33,174 nucleotides of DNA from an uncultured Alphaproteobacteria bacterium (GCA_902826335.1 CADEEL010000030.1:1-33174); one strand, 5' to 3'. Shown: positions 1 to 9,202, numbered from the stretch's first letter. Program-made: numbers and translations. Notes: a model not told the origin generated them from the letters alone.

Positions 1-132
1 AGAAGCGAACCAGCGGAGACGCCCGTCTCGCGCGGCCGAGAACGGCTGCGCGGCGAAGAGACGGTGCGGCTCCCGAGGCGACAGGCCGGGCATGGGCGCG
101 TCATGGCGCGTCTTCTTCGGGTGACGGCGCAT
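1..132 (-). CDS. Possible 5' part of a divergent gene, cut by the window edge
   Basis: An open frame runs on the minus strand from an ATG at 132 to the window edge and starts MRRHPKKTRHDAP. It is 44 codons with no stop, rich in Arg and Pro, and not a family I recognise. It would be divergent from the MFS gene that starts at 159. No convincing ribosome-binding site precedes the ATG. Two plus-strand frames across the same stretch stay open for most of its length, so the coding call is weak and rests mainly on position and the open frame. Confidence 0.25.
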   Translation of the reverse strand, partial: MRRHPKKTRHDAPMPGLSPREPHRLFAAQPFSAARDGRLRWFAS

Positions 133-158
133 GCCGGCGCGGGATAGAATCACGCGCA

Positions 159-1406
159 ATGACATCCTTACGCAATGTCGCGGCGCTGATCGCGGCCATC
201 ACAATCTTGCAGGCGGGTCAGGGCTTGCTCGGCTTGCGCTTGCCGCTTGAATTTGTGGGCGACGGCTATACGCGCGCATCGCTTGGCATTGTCGCGGCCT
301 CTTACTCCGCCGGTTTCATGTTGGGCGCCATCGCCGCGACCTATCTGTTGGCGCGAGTTGGTCATATCCGCGTCTTCGCGGCCTCAGCGGCGATATTGTC
401 CGTGACCATCCTGGCGCTGCACGGCGCTGGCGCGGAATGGTCATGGGCGCTGGCGCGGCTGATCGCCGGTGTTGCGGTCGCGCTGATGTTCGCCGCGGTT
501 GAAAGCTGGATGAGCGCCTCGATCGGGCCGGGCGAGCGCGGCCATGTCATGGGCATATACATGGTCGCCACCAAGGCGGCGCTGGCGATCGGCCCATTCC
601 TGGCGTTCGGATTTCCCATCGGCGCCGCCGAGCCCTGGATGATCGCCGCCGGCGTGTGCGCCATCGCCATGGTGCCGGTCTGCTTCACCACGGCGGTCCA
701 GCCGCCCGCGCCCAAGGCCCAGCCGCTGGCGCTTCGCGGGCAATTCAACACCGCGCCCGCCGCAGTGATCGCGGTGTTTGGCGCGGGCTTTATCAATTCC
801 GGCGTGCTGACCTTGGCGCCGCTCTACGCATCGGAACGCTTCGGGCCGGATGCCGCGTCGACCTTTTACGCCGCGGCTTGGATTGGCTCCCTCATCCTGC
901 AATGGCCGGCGGGGCGCCTGTCGGATCGAATTGACCGCCGCCTTGTCATTGCGCTGCTGACAGGCTTGGCCGCGGCCGCATCGTTCGCGCTGGCGGTCTT
1001 TCGCGACGCCGCGCCGGATTGGGTTGCGATCCTCCTGTTCGGCGTGTGGGGCGCGGGCGCATTGTCCTTCTACGGCGTCGCCGTCGCGCATATGGCGGAT
1101 CGGGCCGAACCCGGCCGTATTGCACAGGCCACATCAGGCCTCTTATTCGTGTGGGCGGCGGGCGCCGTCGTCGGGCCGCTGATCCAGGGCCTCGCTGTCG
1201 AAGTGCTGGGCGGGCGCGGCATATTCTGGCTGGGCGGCGTCACCTCGGCGGCGGTGATGGCGGCCATGTTCTGGCGCGGCGTGGCGCGCGCTTCGCCCAC
1301 GGAGAAGGAGACCTACGCGCCCAAGCCCGAAACCAGCGTCTCGGCCGCCGAGATCGCTTATGGCGAAGCTAGTCCTCCAGCAGGCGATCCATCTCCGCGT
1401 CGCTAA
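159..1406 (+). CDS. MFS transporter, YcaD-like
   Basis: Predicted inner-membrane secondary transporter of the major facilitator superfamily, 415 residues, the usual length for a 12-helix MFS protein. Hydrophobic helices are spread over residues 5-385. They form two six-helix halves separated by a polar loop near residues 180-195 that contains a Pro-rich stretch. The sequence ESWMSASIGPGERGHVMGIYM in the first half and GRLSDRIDRR in the second half (the MFS loop motif) resemble the YcaD-like subgroup. The C-terminal 40 residues are polar and probably cytoplasmic. The substrate cannot be read from sequence. The last 38 bases overlap, tail to tail, the metallopeptidase gene on the other strand. 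Confidence 0.85.
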   Translation: MTSLRNVAALIAAITILQAGQGLLGLRLPLEFVGDGYTRASLGIVAASYSAGFMLGAIAATYLLARVGHIRVFAASAAILSVTILALHGAGAEWSWALARLIAGVAVALMFAAVESWMSASIGPGERGHVMGIYMVATKAALAIGPFLAFGFPIGAAEPWMIAAGVCAIAMVPVCFTTAVQPPAPKAQPLALRGQFNTAPAAVIAVFGAGFINSGVLTLAPLYASERFGPDAASTFYAAAWIGSLILQWPAGRLSDRIDRRLVIALLTGLAAAASFALAVFRDAAPDWVAILLFGVWGAGALSFYGVAVAHMADRAEPGRIAQATSGLLFVWAAGAVVGPLIQGLAVEVLGGRGIFWLGGVTSAAVMAAMFWRGVARASPTEKETYAPKPETSVSAAEIAYGEASPPAGDPSPRR

Positions 1407-1764
1407 ATCCGAAATGGTGGCCGACTTCGTGGACCAGAATGTGCGCGACCAATTCCGGCAGGCCTACATCGCCGCGCTCGATCCATTCTTCGAGAATGGG
1501 CCGCCGAAACAGGAAAACCATTGGAATGCCCGGATTTGGATCGCTGATGGATTGGCGCGTGAGTTCGACGCCCACATAAAGACCCGAGAGCTCGAACGGG
1601 TCCTCGATCTCCATCTCTTTAAGGATGTCCTCGTCGGCGAATTCCTCGATGCGGAACATGAGCTCGCCCGCGAGCGTGCGAAACGTCTCCGGTAACTTCG
1701 CCCACGCCGCCCGGGCGAGGGCGTCTATCTCATCGAGACCTGGGGGCAAATCGAGGTTCGTCAT
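1369..1764 (-). CDS. Small zinc metallopeptidase (zincin-like, PF06262 type)
   Basis: A 131-residue acidic cytoplasmic protein with a C-terminal HExxH zinc motif: H112-E113-V-G-H116, followed by H117, F-G-F-S and D122. This arrangement, HEVGHHFGFSD, is the hallmark of the short bacterial metallopeptidase family often annotated as DUF1025 or PF06262. The length matches the family, so the protein looks complete. The ATG at 1764 gives the usual N-terminus with an LPPGLDEI segment. It is convergent with, and overlaps, the MFS gene. The biological substrate of the family is not established, so only the fold and metal site are supported. Confidence 0.88.
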   Translation of the reverse strand: MTNLDLPPGLDEIDALARAAWAKLPETFRTLAGELMFRIEEFADEDILKEMEIEDPFELSGLYVGVELTRQSISDPNPGIPMVFLFRRPILEEWIERGDVGLPELVAHILVHEVGHHFGFSDAEMDRLLED

Positions 1765-1779
1765 CGGAGAAATCCAGAG

Positions 1780-1801
1780 AATGACGCGGGCGTCATTTTT
1801 T
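1780..1801 (+). terminator. Hairpin with T-run between the metallopeptidase and ferritin-like genes
   Basis: AATGACGC at 1780-1787 and GCGTCATT at 1790-1797 form an 8-bp inverted repeat with a 2-base gap (a tighter stem of 7 with a 4-base loop is more realistic). Four Ts follow on the plus strand. It could end MFS transcripts that run through the antisense metallopeptidase gene, or act as an attenuator in front of the ferritin-like gene. Confidence 0.5.
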
Positions 1802-1867
1802 CTTGATCAAGGCGGGATATGCATGTAAGGAGCATGCTGAACGCGGTTATGCAGTGGGAGATGCGCT

Positions 1868-3019
1868 ATGGCGGACGGACAGGGCCCGGTAATTCGGCAA
1901 ATCACCAAGGACGAATTGTACGACGCGGTCGCCCCGACCGATTTCGCCGCCATGCTCGACATCGAGCGCCATATGACGCGCTCCTCCGCCTTCGATAAGA
2001 TCATTTCCGCCACCCACGATCACTTCTGGGATCCGCTCGACAAGAAATACATCGATTTCGACGCCGAACCTTGGGACCTGGACACGCAGGATCTTCAGCC
2101 CGACGAAATGGTTCCCGCGCTGGAGACGAAATACGTCACCGAGCACTTCGAAAAACACCCCGAACTGCGTATTCGGTTCAAGAATGAAATCGCCCGCTGG
2201 TCCATGAGCGCCATCCTTCATGGTGAGCAGGGCGCGCTCAATCTCTCCGCCTCGCTTTGCCATGTGCTGCGCGACGCCGGCGCGCAGGAATACGCCGCCA
2301 ACCAAACGCGCGAAGAAGGCCGGCACGTCACGGCGTTCGCCAAATACATCAAGGCCCGCTGGGGCCGTCCGCTCCCGTGCGGCGAGACGCTGGCCACGCT
2401 TCTGAAGGAAATCGTCCATTCGCCAGAGGTTTATAAGAAGATCGTCGGCATGCAGATGCTGGTCGAAGGGCTCGCCATGGGCGCCTTCGCCACCATCTAT
2501 CAGCGCTGGCATGATCCGCTGGCGCGTAAACTCACCCAACTCGTGATGACGGATGAGGCGTTCCACCACAAGTTCGGGAAGATATGGGCCGATCGCACCG
2601 TGCCGAAATTGACGCCAGAGGAGCACAACATCGTCGAGGATTGGGCCGCGCATTGCTTCCAGACGCTGCTGTTCAATCTCGTCGCGCCGCATCAGATGCG
2701 CGGTATTTATGAGCAATTCGGCCTCGATCCTGATCGCGTCATGGCCGAGTTCCAAGAAATCGCCACCGACGAGGCTCGCCGCGAGCAGATGAAGGAATCG
2801 ACCAACATCTTCCGTGTGCTGGTCAAGACGCTGTGGAACGCCGGCATCATCACCGAGCGCACGCGCGCCTTTTACGCCATGTACGTGGACCTTGAGGAGT
2901 TCAAGGCCGAAGGCCTTGAAATGGTCGGAGACGCCATCGCCGAGGACGGCATCCGCTATCTGCAGACCATTAATTTTGGCGTGAATGCGGACGCGCTCGC
3001 CAAGGTCGCGGCTGAGTAA
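1868..3019 (+). CDS. Ferritin-like diiron protein, function unassigned
   Basis: A 383-residue protein with a complete set of ferritin-superfamily diiron ligands on predicted helices. They are E120 (in HGEQGAL), E150 and H153 (EGRH), E200 (LVEGLAMG) and E230 and H233 (EAFH), that is, two ExxH motifs each paired with a preceding Glu. This supports a four-helix bundle binding two irons, as in R2-like oxidases, AurF-like oxygenases and ferritin-like hydroxylases. No signal peptide or membrane segment is visible. GGGAG at 1856-1860 lies seven bases before the ATG and supports this start. A strong hairpin terminator follows. The gene is monocistronic between that terminator and the divergent metallopeptidase. 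The reaction and substrate are unknown to me. Confidence 0.85.
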   Translation: MADGQGPVIRQITKDELYDAVAPTDFAAMLDIERHMTRSSAFDKIISATHDHFWDPLDKKYIDFDAEPWDLDTQDLQPDEMVPALETKYVTEHFEKHPELRIRFKNEIARWSMSAILHGEQGALNLSASLCHVLRDAGAQEYAANQTREEGRHVTAFAKYIKARWGRPLPCGETLATLLKEIVHSPEVYKKIVGMQMLVEGLAMGAFATIYQRWHDPLARKLTQLVMTDEAFHHKFGKIWADRTVPKLTPEEHNIVEDWAAHCFQTLLFNLVAPHQMRGIYEQFGLDPDRVMAEFQEIATDEARREQMKESTNIFRVLVKTLWNAGIITERTRAFYAMYVDLEEFKAEGLEMVGDAIAEDGIRYLQTINFGVNADALAKVAAE

Positions 3020-3040
3020 TTCGCCGCGCTCCGAGCAATT

Positions 3041-3078
3041 AAACGCCCCGTCGGTCGCCGGCGGGGCGTTTCGTTTTT
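3041..3078 (+). terminator. Rho-independent terminator of the ferritin-like gene
   Basis: AAACGCCCCG (3041-3050) pairs with CGGGGCGTTT (3062-3071), giving a 10-bp GC-rich stem. It is followed by CG and five Ts. It lies 22 bases after the stop of the diiron gene. Confidence 0.88.
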
Positions 3079-3127
3079 AGAGTGGTTCCCGAAAAGTGAG
3101 AAGCGGTTTTCGGACAAGAACCGCTCT
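3079..3127. repeat. Intergenic nested palindrome, REP-like
   Basis: AGAGTGGTTC (3079-3088) and GAACCGCTCT (3118-3127) are inverted repeats with one mismatch. Inside them CCGAAAA (3089-3095) pairs with TTTTCGG (3107-3113). The core resembles the short intergenic palindromic repeats common in alphaproteobacterial genomes. Only one copy is in the window, so repetition is inferred. Confidence 0.5.
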
Positions 3128-3138
3128 AACTCTAAGAA

Positions 3139-3190
3139 TAGACCCGCTCTTCCCGTTTCGTCTGATTCACAGGAAACGGGCACGGGTCTA
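3139..3190 (-). terminator. Long two-part hairpin downstream of the autotransporter
   Basis: Two nested stems, TAGACCCG (3139-3146) with CGGGTCTA (3183-3190) and CCCGTTTC (3152-3159) with GAAACGGG (3173-3180), begin four bases after the autotransporter stop on the minus strand. A weak ATTCTT tract follows on that strand. It is a plausible terminator, though the T-run is poor. Confidence 0.55.
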
Positions 3191-3193
3191 ATG

Positions 3194-6100
3194 TCAGAAC
3201 CGCAAGCGCCCGGTGAGCGACGCGGTGGCGCGATCCTCGCCGTCGCCTTGCGCGAGATCGATCATGGCGCCGACGTCCCAACGCTCGCTGAATTCAATCG
3301 TCGCGCCGAATTGCGCCTCCACCAGCGTGCGGTTCCGCCCGTCCAGCGCCAGCACCACGTCATCGCCGCTGGCCACGAACGTGGCGTCCACAACCCGGTC
3401 GTCCAGCGCGGACTCGCGCGCAACGCCAAGCGTGAACGTTGGCGTTATGGCGATCCCGTCGCCGGCGACGAAGCGCCGGTCCGCATGCATGCGCGCGCGT
3501 GTGATCAGCGTCTCCGTGCTGAACCCATCGACGGCCAAGCGCAGAATATTGCCGCCCTGTTCGGTGTAGCCGTTGACGTGCGTTCCGATATAGGAGACGC
3601 GCCCGCCAAGCGAGACATCCCACCCGCCGAGATCGAAATGCCGCGCCGCGTTGAGGAACGCGCCTGTGGTGAGGCCCGAACTCGTGGCGTTGAGATCGAT
3701 TGGAACAGCGTTGAGCAGTACGCGCCGGCGCGTCTCGAAATCATAATCGCCGAAGCTGACTCCGCCCGCTAGCGAATGGCGTTGGCCGCGCCAATCCGCG
3801 TGCGCCGCGCCGATCACGCCTTCCAATTGCGTGTCGCCGGCATTGAGCGCGAGGTTCGCGTCGCCATCGACCGAGGCGAGCGCGAACCCCGCCGCGATGC
3901 CCTGGTGGCGGCGTGTGCGCACGCCCCCCGCGACGCCGCTTTGCTCATAATCGAACCCAAGGGATTCGCCCGCTTCGTCGCGGTTGATCTCGCCACGGAG
4001 TGCCCGCGCCCAGACGATGCCTTCGCCGCGCGCGGCTTCGATTTCACTGGTCAGCACATCGAAGAAGCCGCTGGCGGCGTGTGAGATCAGCGCGATCTGG
4101 CTGTTGGTCGTGCTCGGGCGCGCGGTGGCCAGCGTCGGCCCGATCAGCGCATTGTTCGGATTGTAGATGACGGAGGCCGCGCCCCCGAACGGAACGATGA
4201 TCGTGTCGAACGTTCCCGTCACGCCGCCCGTCGCACTCAGGAAAGTCAGTCCGGTGCCGTCCGCGCCGCCAAGCGAGACAAGTTCAATCGTGCCGCCATT
4301 GATGGTGGCGCTTCCGCCGATATTGAGGAGATCGATGGCGCTCGCCGTGTTGAACTCGATCCGCAGCGTGGCGGTCGCGTCATGCACGTAATCGCCGGTG
4401 ATGTTGATTGTGCCGATCGAATTGCCCGGAGATAGGAGGCCGGCATTGCGCACATCGCCGATGATCGTGCCGACGCCCGTGAGCGCCGCGCCGGATGCGA
4501 TCGTCACGCCGTCTGGTCCCGAAGCGCTGATCACGCCGGCGAGGTTCGCCGTGCCCGCCAGCACTTCAAGATCGCCGAACGCGCCGCCAGTATAGGTGAT
4601 GGCGCCCGCGCCGATCTGCGCGAACGTGCCTGTTGCGTGCGATGAGACGGCGTTGGTCAGTGTTGCGTTGGCGGCCTCGTCAAGCTCGAACCGGGCGCCG
4701 GCGTAAATAAGCAAACCGCCCGTCCCGATATTGCCGAGGCCCGCGCGCAGCGTGCCGGCTTCGGCATGCGTGTCGCCGGAATAGGTGTTGGTCCCCGTCA
4801 GTTCCGCGAAGGTTGCGCCAATCTTGTGCAGGCTGCCCGTCCCGCTCACACTGTTGGCGAGCGTGTCGGAGAAAAAGATATCGCCGTTATTGACCACGCC
4901 GCCGGCGCCCAGTGCGCCGGCGGCGCTCAGCAGCATGATCCCATCGTTCGTTGTGCCGCCGCCATACGTGTTTGTCGCGCCGAGTTCGATCGCCCCGCCG
5001 CTGAGCAAGGCCAGTGCGCCGGCGCCAGAAATTTGCCCGTCGAAGACGTAAAAACCGGCGCCCGTGATCGACAGCGTGTTGGCGCCAAGATCGACCGCGC
5101 CCGATCCGGCCAGATCGCCGATGAGTTCGCTCGTGTCGAGGCGCAGCGTTGCGCCGCTCTGCACGATAACGAGCCCAGTGTTCGCGATCGCGCTGCCGCC
5201 GGAGAGGGCGAGCGTGCCGGCGGCGATGTTGGTGTCACCGGTGTAGGTGTTGGCGCCAGAGAGCGTCAGCGCGCCCGCGCCGGTCTTGGTGATGCCGTGC
5301 ACGCCGCCAGACTGCGAGATCGCGCCCGATTGCGTCGCCGCGCCGAGCGACACATTGAGGCTCGGATCGCTCATCAGCACGATATTGTTGGCCAGCGTGA
5401 TTCCGTTTGCGTAATCGATCACCGAGCCGGTCGTCGTCACCGCGCCGGTTCCGAGCGCGGCATTGTTCTCGACACGGATGGTCCCGCCCGCGAGGACCGT
5501 GCCGCCCGAGTAAGTGTTGACGCCGGAAAGCGTCAGCACGCCCGTCCCTTCCTTCACCAGGCCGCCAAGGCCGCTTATGAGTCCACTGAAGAGCGTGCTG
5601 GCGTTCGTGCCGCCGACAAAGAGCGCCGATCCGCCCAGATCGACCTGGCCGCCGCCGGCGAGCGAGGCGATACGCTCGCTTGAATTGAGCGCCAGCGTCG
5701 CGCCCGCCGCGACAATGACATCGCTTGTATCGGCGATCGCCGCGCCGCCGGAGAGGGCGAGCGTGCCGGCGTTGATATTTGTATCGCCACTATAGGTGTT
5801 GACGCCGGAGAGTGTGAACGTTCCCCCGCCGGTCTTGGCGAGATCGCCGCTTCCGGTTATCGCGCCAGAGAAGGTCGTGCTGGCGCCATTGCCGCCGGTC
5901 GTGAGCGTGTTGGCGCCGAGATTGACATCGCCCGCGCCGTCGAGCGCGCCGATGACTTCGGAATTATTCAGCGCGAGCGTCGCGCCTGCCGCGACGCTGA
6001 CATCATTTGCATCGCCAATCGCCGCGCCGCCAGAGAGGGCGAGCGTGCCGGCGTTGACAAGCGTGTCTCCGGTATAGGTGTTGACGCCGGAGAGCGTCAG

Positions 6101-9100
6101 CGCGCCCGCGCCGGTCTTGGTGATGCCATGCACGCCGCCCGATTGCGAAATCACGCCGGCCTGGGTCGCCGCGCCGAGCGTGACATTGAGGCTCGGATCG
6201 CTCATCAGCACGATGGAATTAGCGATGGAGACGCCATTGCCGTAGTCGATGACCGAGCCGGTCGTCGTCACTGCGCCGGTGCCAAGCGCGGCATTGTTTT
6301 CAACGCGGATGGTCCCACCTGCCAGGATCGTGCCGCCCGCATAGGTATTGACGCCCGAGAGCGTCAGCACGCCGGTCCCTTCCTTCACCAAGTCGCCAGC
6401 GCCGGAAATAACGCCGGAGAATGTGGTGCTGAGATTATTGCCGCCGAGGCTGAGCGTGTTCGCGCCAAGTTCGACTGCGCCAGCGCCCTCGAGCGAACCG
6501 ATGACCTCTGAATTTGTGAGCGCCAAAGTCGCGCCTGCCCACACATCGACCGCGCCGATATCGGCGAGCGCCGATCCACCCGCCAGCGTCAGTCGCCCGG
6601 CCTGGACCTCCGTGCCGCCCGTGAACGTGTTGGCGCCGGAGAGGATAAGTTCGCCCGCGCCCCATTTCACCAGCGCGTGCGCGCCGCCGATCTGCGAAAT
6701 CCCGCCGCCTTGCGTCGCGGTTCCGCTGGCGACGTCGAACGCCGTCACGCCTGTATTCAGTACGATGGCGTTGTTGATCGTCACCGCGCCATAGCTGAGC
6801 ACGCCGCCATTGATTGTAAGCGCGCCGGTTCCCAGCGCGGAATTATTCGCCAGATGCAGCGTGCCGCCGGTCTCAAGCGTCGTTCCGCCTGAATAAGTGT
6901 TGGCGCCGGCGAGTGTGAGCGTGCCCGCGCCGGTCTTCGTCAAGCCGCCAACGCCTGAAACGATTCCCGCTTGCGTCGCCGCGCCGGCGGCGACGTTGAA
7001 GGTCCCCGCGCCGGTCAGCGAGACGTTATTGGCGAGCGTGATTCCGTTGCCGTAATTGAGTGCGGCGCCCGAGATGGTGACGAGGCCGGTTCCGAGCGCC
7101 GAATTGTTCTCGACGCGAACCGCGCCGCCGGAGATCAATGTGCCGCCGGCATATGTGCTCGCGCCTGACAAAGTGAACGTTCCGCCGCCGGTCTTGGTCA
7201 GATCGCCGCCGCCGGTGATCACGCCTGAGAAGGTCGTGCTGGCGCCATTGCCGCCGGTGGTGAGTGCGTTGGCGCCGAGGGAGACGATGCCCGCGCCATC
7301 GAGCGCGCCGATGACTTCCGAGGCGTTGAGCCCCAAAGTCGCGCCAGCCGTGAGGCTGACATCGTTTGCATCGCCGATCGCCGCGCCGCCCGAGAGTGCG
7401 AGCGTGCCGGCGTTGACGAACGTGTCGCCGGTATAGGTGTTGACGCCCGTGAGCGTGAGCGTGCCCGCGCCGGTCTTGGTCAAGCCGCCGACGCCTGAAA
7501 TGATTCCAGCCTGTGTCGCGGTTCCCGCGCCGACATTGAATGAGCCCGCGCCGGTCAGCGACACCGTGTTCGCCAACGTGATTGCGCTGGCATAATCAAG
7601 CCCGCCGCCGGAGATGGTCACCGCGCCGGTTCCGAGCGCTGCATTGTTCTCAATACGAATGGCGCCGCCGGCGATCAGCGTGCCGCCTGTATAGGTGTTC
7701 GCCGTGCTGAGAATGAGCTCGCCTGCGCCATGCTTTTGCAATTGGCCGGCATCAAGGCCAAAGCCGACGCCGTCGGCGATCGTGCTGGCGACGGAGATGG
7801 TTTGGCCCAGCGCCGCGTTGAATTGGAGCGCGCCGCTTTGAATGAAGATGCCGGCGCCGCGCGCGAGGCCGCCGCCGCCGCCGCCGGCCCCCACTCCGCC
7901 CGTGACCGCGCCACCTGTGATCGAACTGCCGCCGGCAATGATCAGTGTGCCGCCGTTGCGCACGAAGATCGCGCCGCCAAAGGCCGCGCCGCCGCCGCCG
8001 CCCAGATTGGTCGCGTTGCCGCCGCCGAACCCGCCAAGGCCGGGCGTGATGCCGCGGCCACCGCCGCCGCCATAACCGCCCGCGCCCCCGACGCCGCTGA
8101 GATTAACGCCGCCGCCCCCGCCGCCATAGCCGCCAGCGCCACCCGGGCCGTCGTGATTGCCGCCGCCGCCGCCGAAGTCACCGCCCGCACCGGCGCCGAA
8201 ACTAAAATCCCCACCGCCGCCGCCGCCGAACACACCGCCATCGCCGCCGGCCGGGAACCCACCGGCGAATTCGCCGCCGCCGCCGCCGCCGCCGCCGAAC
8301 CCGCCATCGCCGCCAGAGAAATTGAAAGAGCCGCCGCCGCCGCCGCCGTAGAGGCCGCCGGACGCGCCGTCAGCGCCGACAAAGGAACCGCCGCTTCCCC
8401 CGCCGCCGCCGCCGGCGCCCGGGCCGAGTGCTGTTCCGTCCCCACCATTGGCGTTGTAACCGCCGCCGCCGCCGCCGCTAAAAAAGATGGTTGAGCCGCC
8501 ATCGCCTGAAAAGCCGCCGCCGCCGCCGCCGCCGCCGCTGAACAGGCTGGCGAATCCGCCGTCGCCAAGCGCGCCGCCGCCGCCGCCGCCGCCCGCGAAG
8601 CCGCCGAAGCCGCCCTCACCGTAAAGACCGCCGCCGCCGCCTGCATTCGAGGACGAACCGTCGCCGCCCAATCCGCCGCCGCCGCCGAGCACCCCACCAT
8701 CGCCGCCAACGGCCGCATTATTGGTGAAGTCGACATTTGCGAGCGTGACCGTCGCGAGGCTGTTGACGAACACGCCGCCGCCCGCGCCCATGCCGCCGCC
8801 GGAGCCGTCGCCGCCCGCCGCCATGGCGTTCGCGATCGACAGATCATTGATCGAGACGGCGCCGGAATAGACGAAGAACGGCCGATAAAGGCTAGCGCCG
8901 TCAATCGTATGGCCGTTGCCATTGATTGTGATCGACGCGCCGAGTGAGGCGATGATCGGCGCCACATCGCCGGACATCGTGAAGTCGCCGAGAATATTGA
9001 TCGTGTGATTGCTGGAGGGATCCCCAGCCATGGCGTTGAGCGCGGCCGCGAAGCTCGCGGCGTCGGAGACGTTGAAGGTCGCCGCGTCGGACACGCTTGG

Positions 9101-9202
9101 CGCCATGGCGGCGATCGCCGCGCCGGTGGCCAACAGAGTCGGCTTTGACCGCTTCAGCCCTCGCCGTTGCGGGTTTGCCTTTGGCTTTTTGCCCCACCAC
9201 AT
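3194..9202 (-). CDS. Giant type V autotransporter with Gly-rich head and PATR repeats
   Basis: About 2,002 residues. It has a basic N-terminus (KRSKPTLL), a hydrophobic core and an alanine-rich signal peptidase site ending near VSDA. A beta-helix-like start follows, then a glycine-rich tract at roughly residues 140-460 with long Gly runs. Next come many passenger-associated repeats of the form LxxTGAGxLTLSGxNTYxGxTxVxAGTL up to about residue 1500. The last 275 or so residues (from GIVWARALRGE) form the beta-barrel and end in Phe, the usual signal for the BAM outer-membrane machinery. This predicts a surface-exposed passenger with a role such as adhesion or biofilm formation, inferred only from architecture. 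ATG at 9202 is chosen over the TTG at 9217 because GGGGAG sits seven bases upstream. Several passenger modules are near-identical at DNA level. Confidence 0.9.
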   Translation of the reverse strand: MWWGKKPKANPQRRGLKRSKPTLLATGAAIAAMAPSVSDAATFNVSDAASFAAALNAMAGDPSSNHTINILGDFTMSGDVAPIIASLGASITINGNGHTIDGASLYRPFFVYSGAVSINDLSIANAMAAGGDGSGGGMGAGGGVFVNSLATVTLANVDFTNNAAVGGDGGVLGGGGGLGGDGSSSNAGGGGGLYGEGGFGGFAGGGGGGGALGDGGFASLFSGGGGGGGGFSGDGGSTIFFSGGGGGGYNANGGDGTALGPGAGGGGGGSGGSFVGADGASGGLYGGGGGGSFNFSGGDGGFGGGGGGGGEFAGGFPAGGDGGVFGGGGGGDFSFGAGAGGDFGGGGGNHDGPGGAGGYGGGGGGVNLSGVGGAGGYGGGGGRGITPGLGGFGGGNATNLGGGGGAAFGGAIFVRNGGTLIIAGGSSITGGAVTGGVGAGGGGGGLARGAGIFIQSGALQFNAALGQTISVASTIADGVGFGLDAGQLQKHGAGELILSTANTYTGGTLIAGGAIRIENNAALGTGAVTISGGGLDYASAITLANTVSLTGAGSFNVGAGTATQAGIISGVGGLTKTGAGTLTLTGVNTYTGDTFVNAGTLALSGGAAIGDANDVSLTAGATLGLNASEVIGALDGAGIVSLGANALTTGGNGASTTFSGVITGGGDLTKTGGGTFTLSGASTYAGGTLISGGAVRVENNSALGTGLVTISGAALNYGNGITLANNVSLTGAGTFNVAAGAATQAGIVSGVGGLTKTGAGTLTLAGANTYSGGTTLETGGTLHLANNSALGTGALTINGGVLSYGAVTINNAIVLNTGVTAFDVASGTATQGGGISQIGGAHALVKWGAGELILSGANTFTGGTEVQAGRLTLAGGSALADIGAVDVWAGATLALTNSEVIGSLEGAGAVELGANTLSLGGNNLSTTFSGVISGAGDLVKEGTGVLTLSGVNTYAGGTILAGGTIRVENNAALGTGAVTTTGSVIDYGNGVSIANSIVLMSDPSLNVTLGAATQAGVISQSGGVHGITKTGAGALTLSGVNTYTGDTLVNAGTLALSGGAAIGDANDVSVAAGATLALNNSEVIGALDGAGDVNLGANTLTTGGNGASTTFSGAITGSGDLAKTGGGTFTLSGVNTYSGDTNINAGTLALSGGAAIADTSDVIVAAGATLALNSSERIASLAGGGQVDLGGSALFVGGTNASTLFSGLISGLGGLVKEGTGVLTLSGVNTYSGGTVLAGGTIRVENNAALGTGAVTTTGSVIDYANGITLANNIVLMSDPSLNVSLGAATQSGAISQSGGVHGITKTGAGALTLSGANTYTGDTNIAAGTLALSGGSAIANTGLVIVQSGATLRLDTSELIGDLAGSGAVDLGANTLSITGAGFYVFDGQISGAGALALLSGGAIELGATNTYGGGTTNDGIMLLSAAGALGAGGVVNNGDIFFSDTLANSVSGTGSLHKIGATFAELTGTNTYSGDTHAEAGTLRAGLGNIGTGGLLIYAGARFELDEAANATLTNAVSSHATGTFAQIGAGAITYTGGAFGDLEVLAGTANLAGVISASGPDGVTIASGAALTGVGTIIGDVRNAGLLSPGNSIGTINITGDYVHDATATLRIEFNTASAIDLLNIGGSATINGGTIELVSLGGADGTGLTFLSATGGVTGTFDTIIVPFGGAASVIYNPNNALIGPTLATARPSTTNSQIALISHAASGFFDVLTSEIEAARGEGIVWARALRGEINRDEAGESLGFDYEQSGVAGGVRTRRHQGIAAGFALASVDGDANLALNAGDTQLEGVIGAAHADWRGQRHSLAGGVSFGDYDFETRRRVLLNAVPIDLNATSSGLTTGAFLNAARHFDLGGWDVSLGGRVSYIGTHVNGYTEQGGNILRLAVDGFSTETLITRARMHADRRFVAGDGIAITPTFTLGVARESALDDRVVDATFVASGDDVVLALDGRNRTLVEAQFGATIEFSERWDVGAMIDLAQGDGEDRATASLTGRLRF

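Noticed and set aside
1802-1820. FNR/CRP-like box at TTGATCAA upstream of the ferritin-like gene
   Set aside because: The half-sites lack the 4-base gap of TTGAT-N4-ATCAA, so it is only a short palindrome.
1834-1995. Short leader peptide with an AAGGAG site upstream of the ferritin-like gene
   Set aside because: The frame overlaps the real gene out of phase and gives an Arg-rich low-complexity product; GGGAG before ATG 1868 is sufficient.
1847-2755. 302-residue open frame antisense to the ferritin-like gene
   Set aside because: The diiron ligand pattern on the plus strand is decisive; the antisense frame is compositional.
8150-8720. Possible CRISPR-like or tandem-repeat array
   Set aside because: Units are irregular in length and in frame with the autotransporter; there are no constant repeats with unique spacers.
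7730-8967. Long Ala-rich and Pro-rich open frames on both strands across the Gly tract of the autotransporter
   Set aside because: They are the other readings of a GCC-type repeat. The minus-strand Gly frame connects a signal peptide to a beta-barrel and is the real one.
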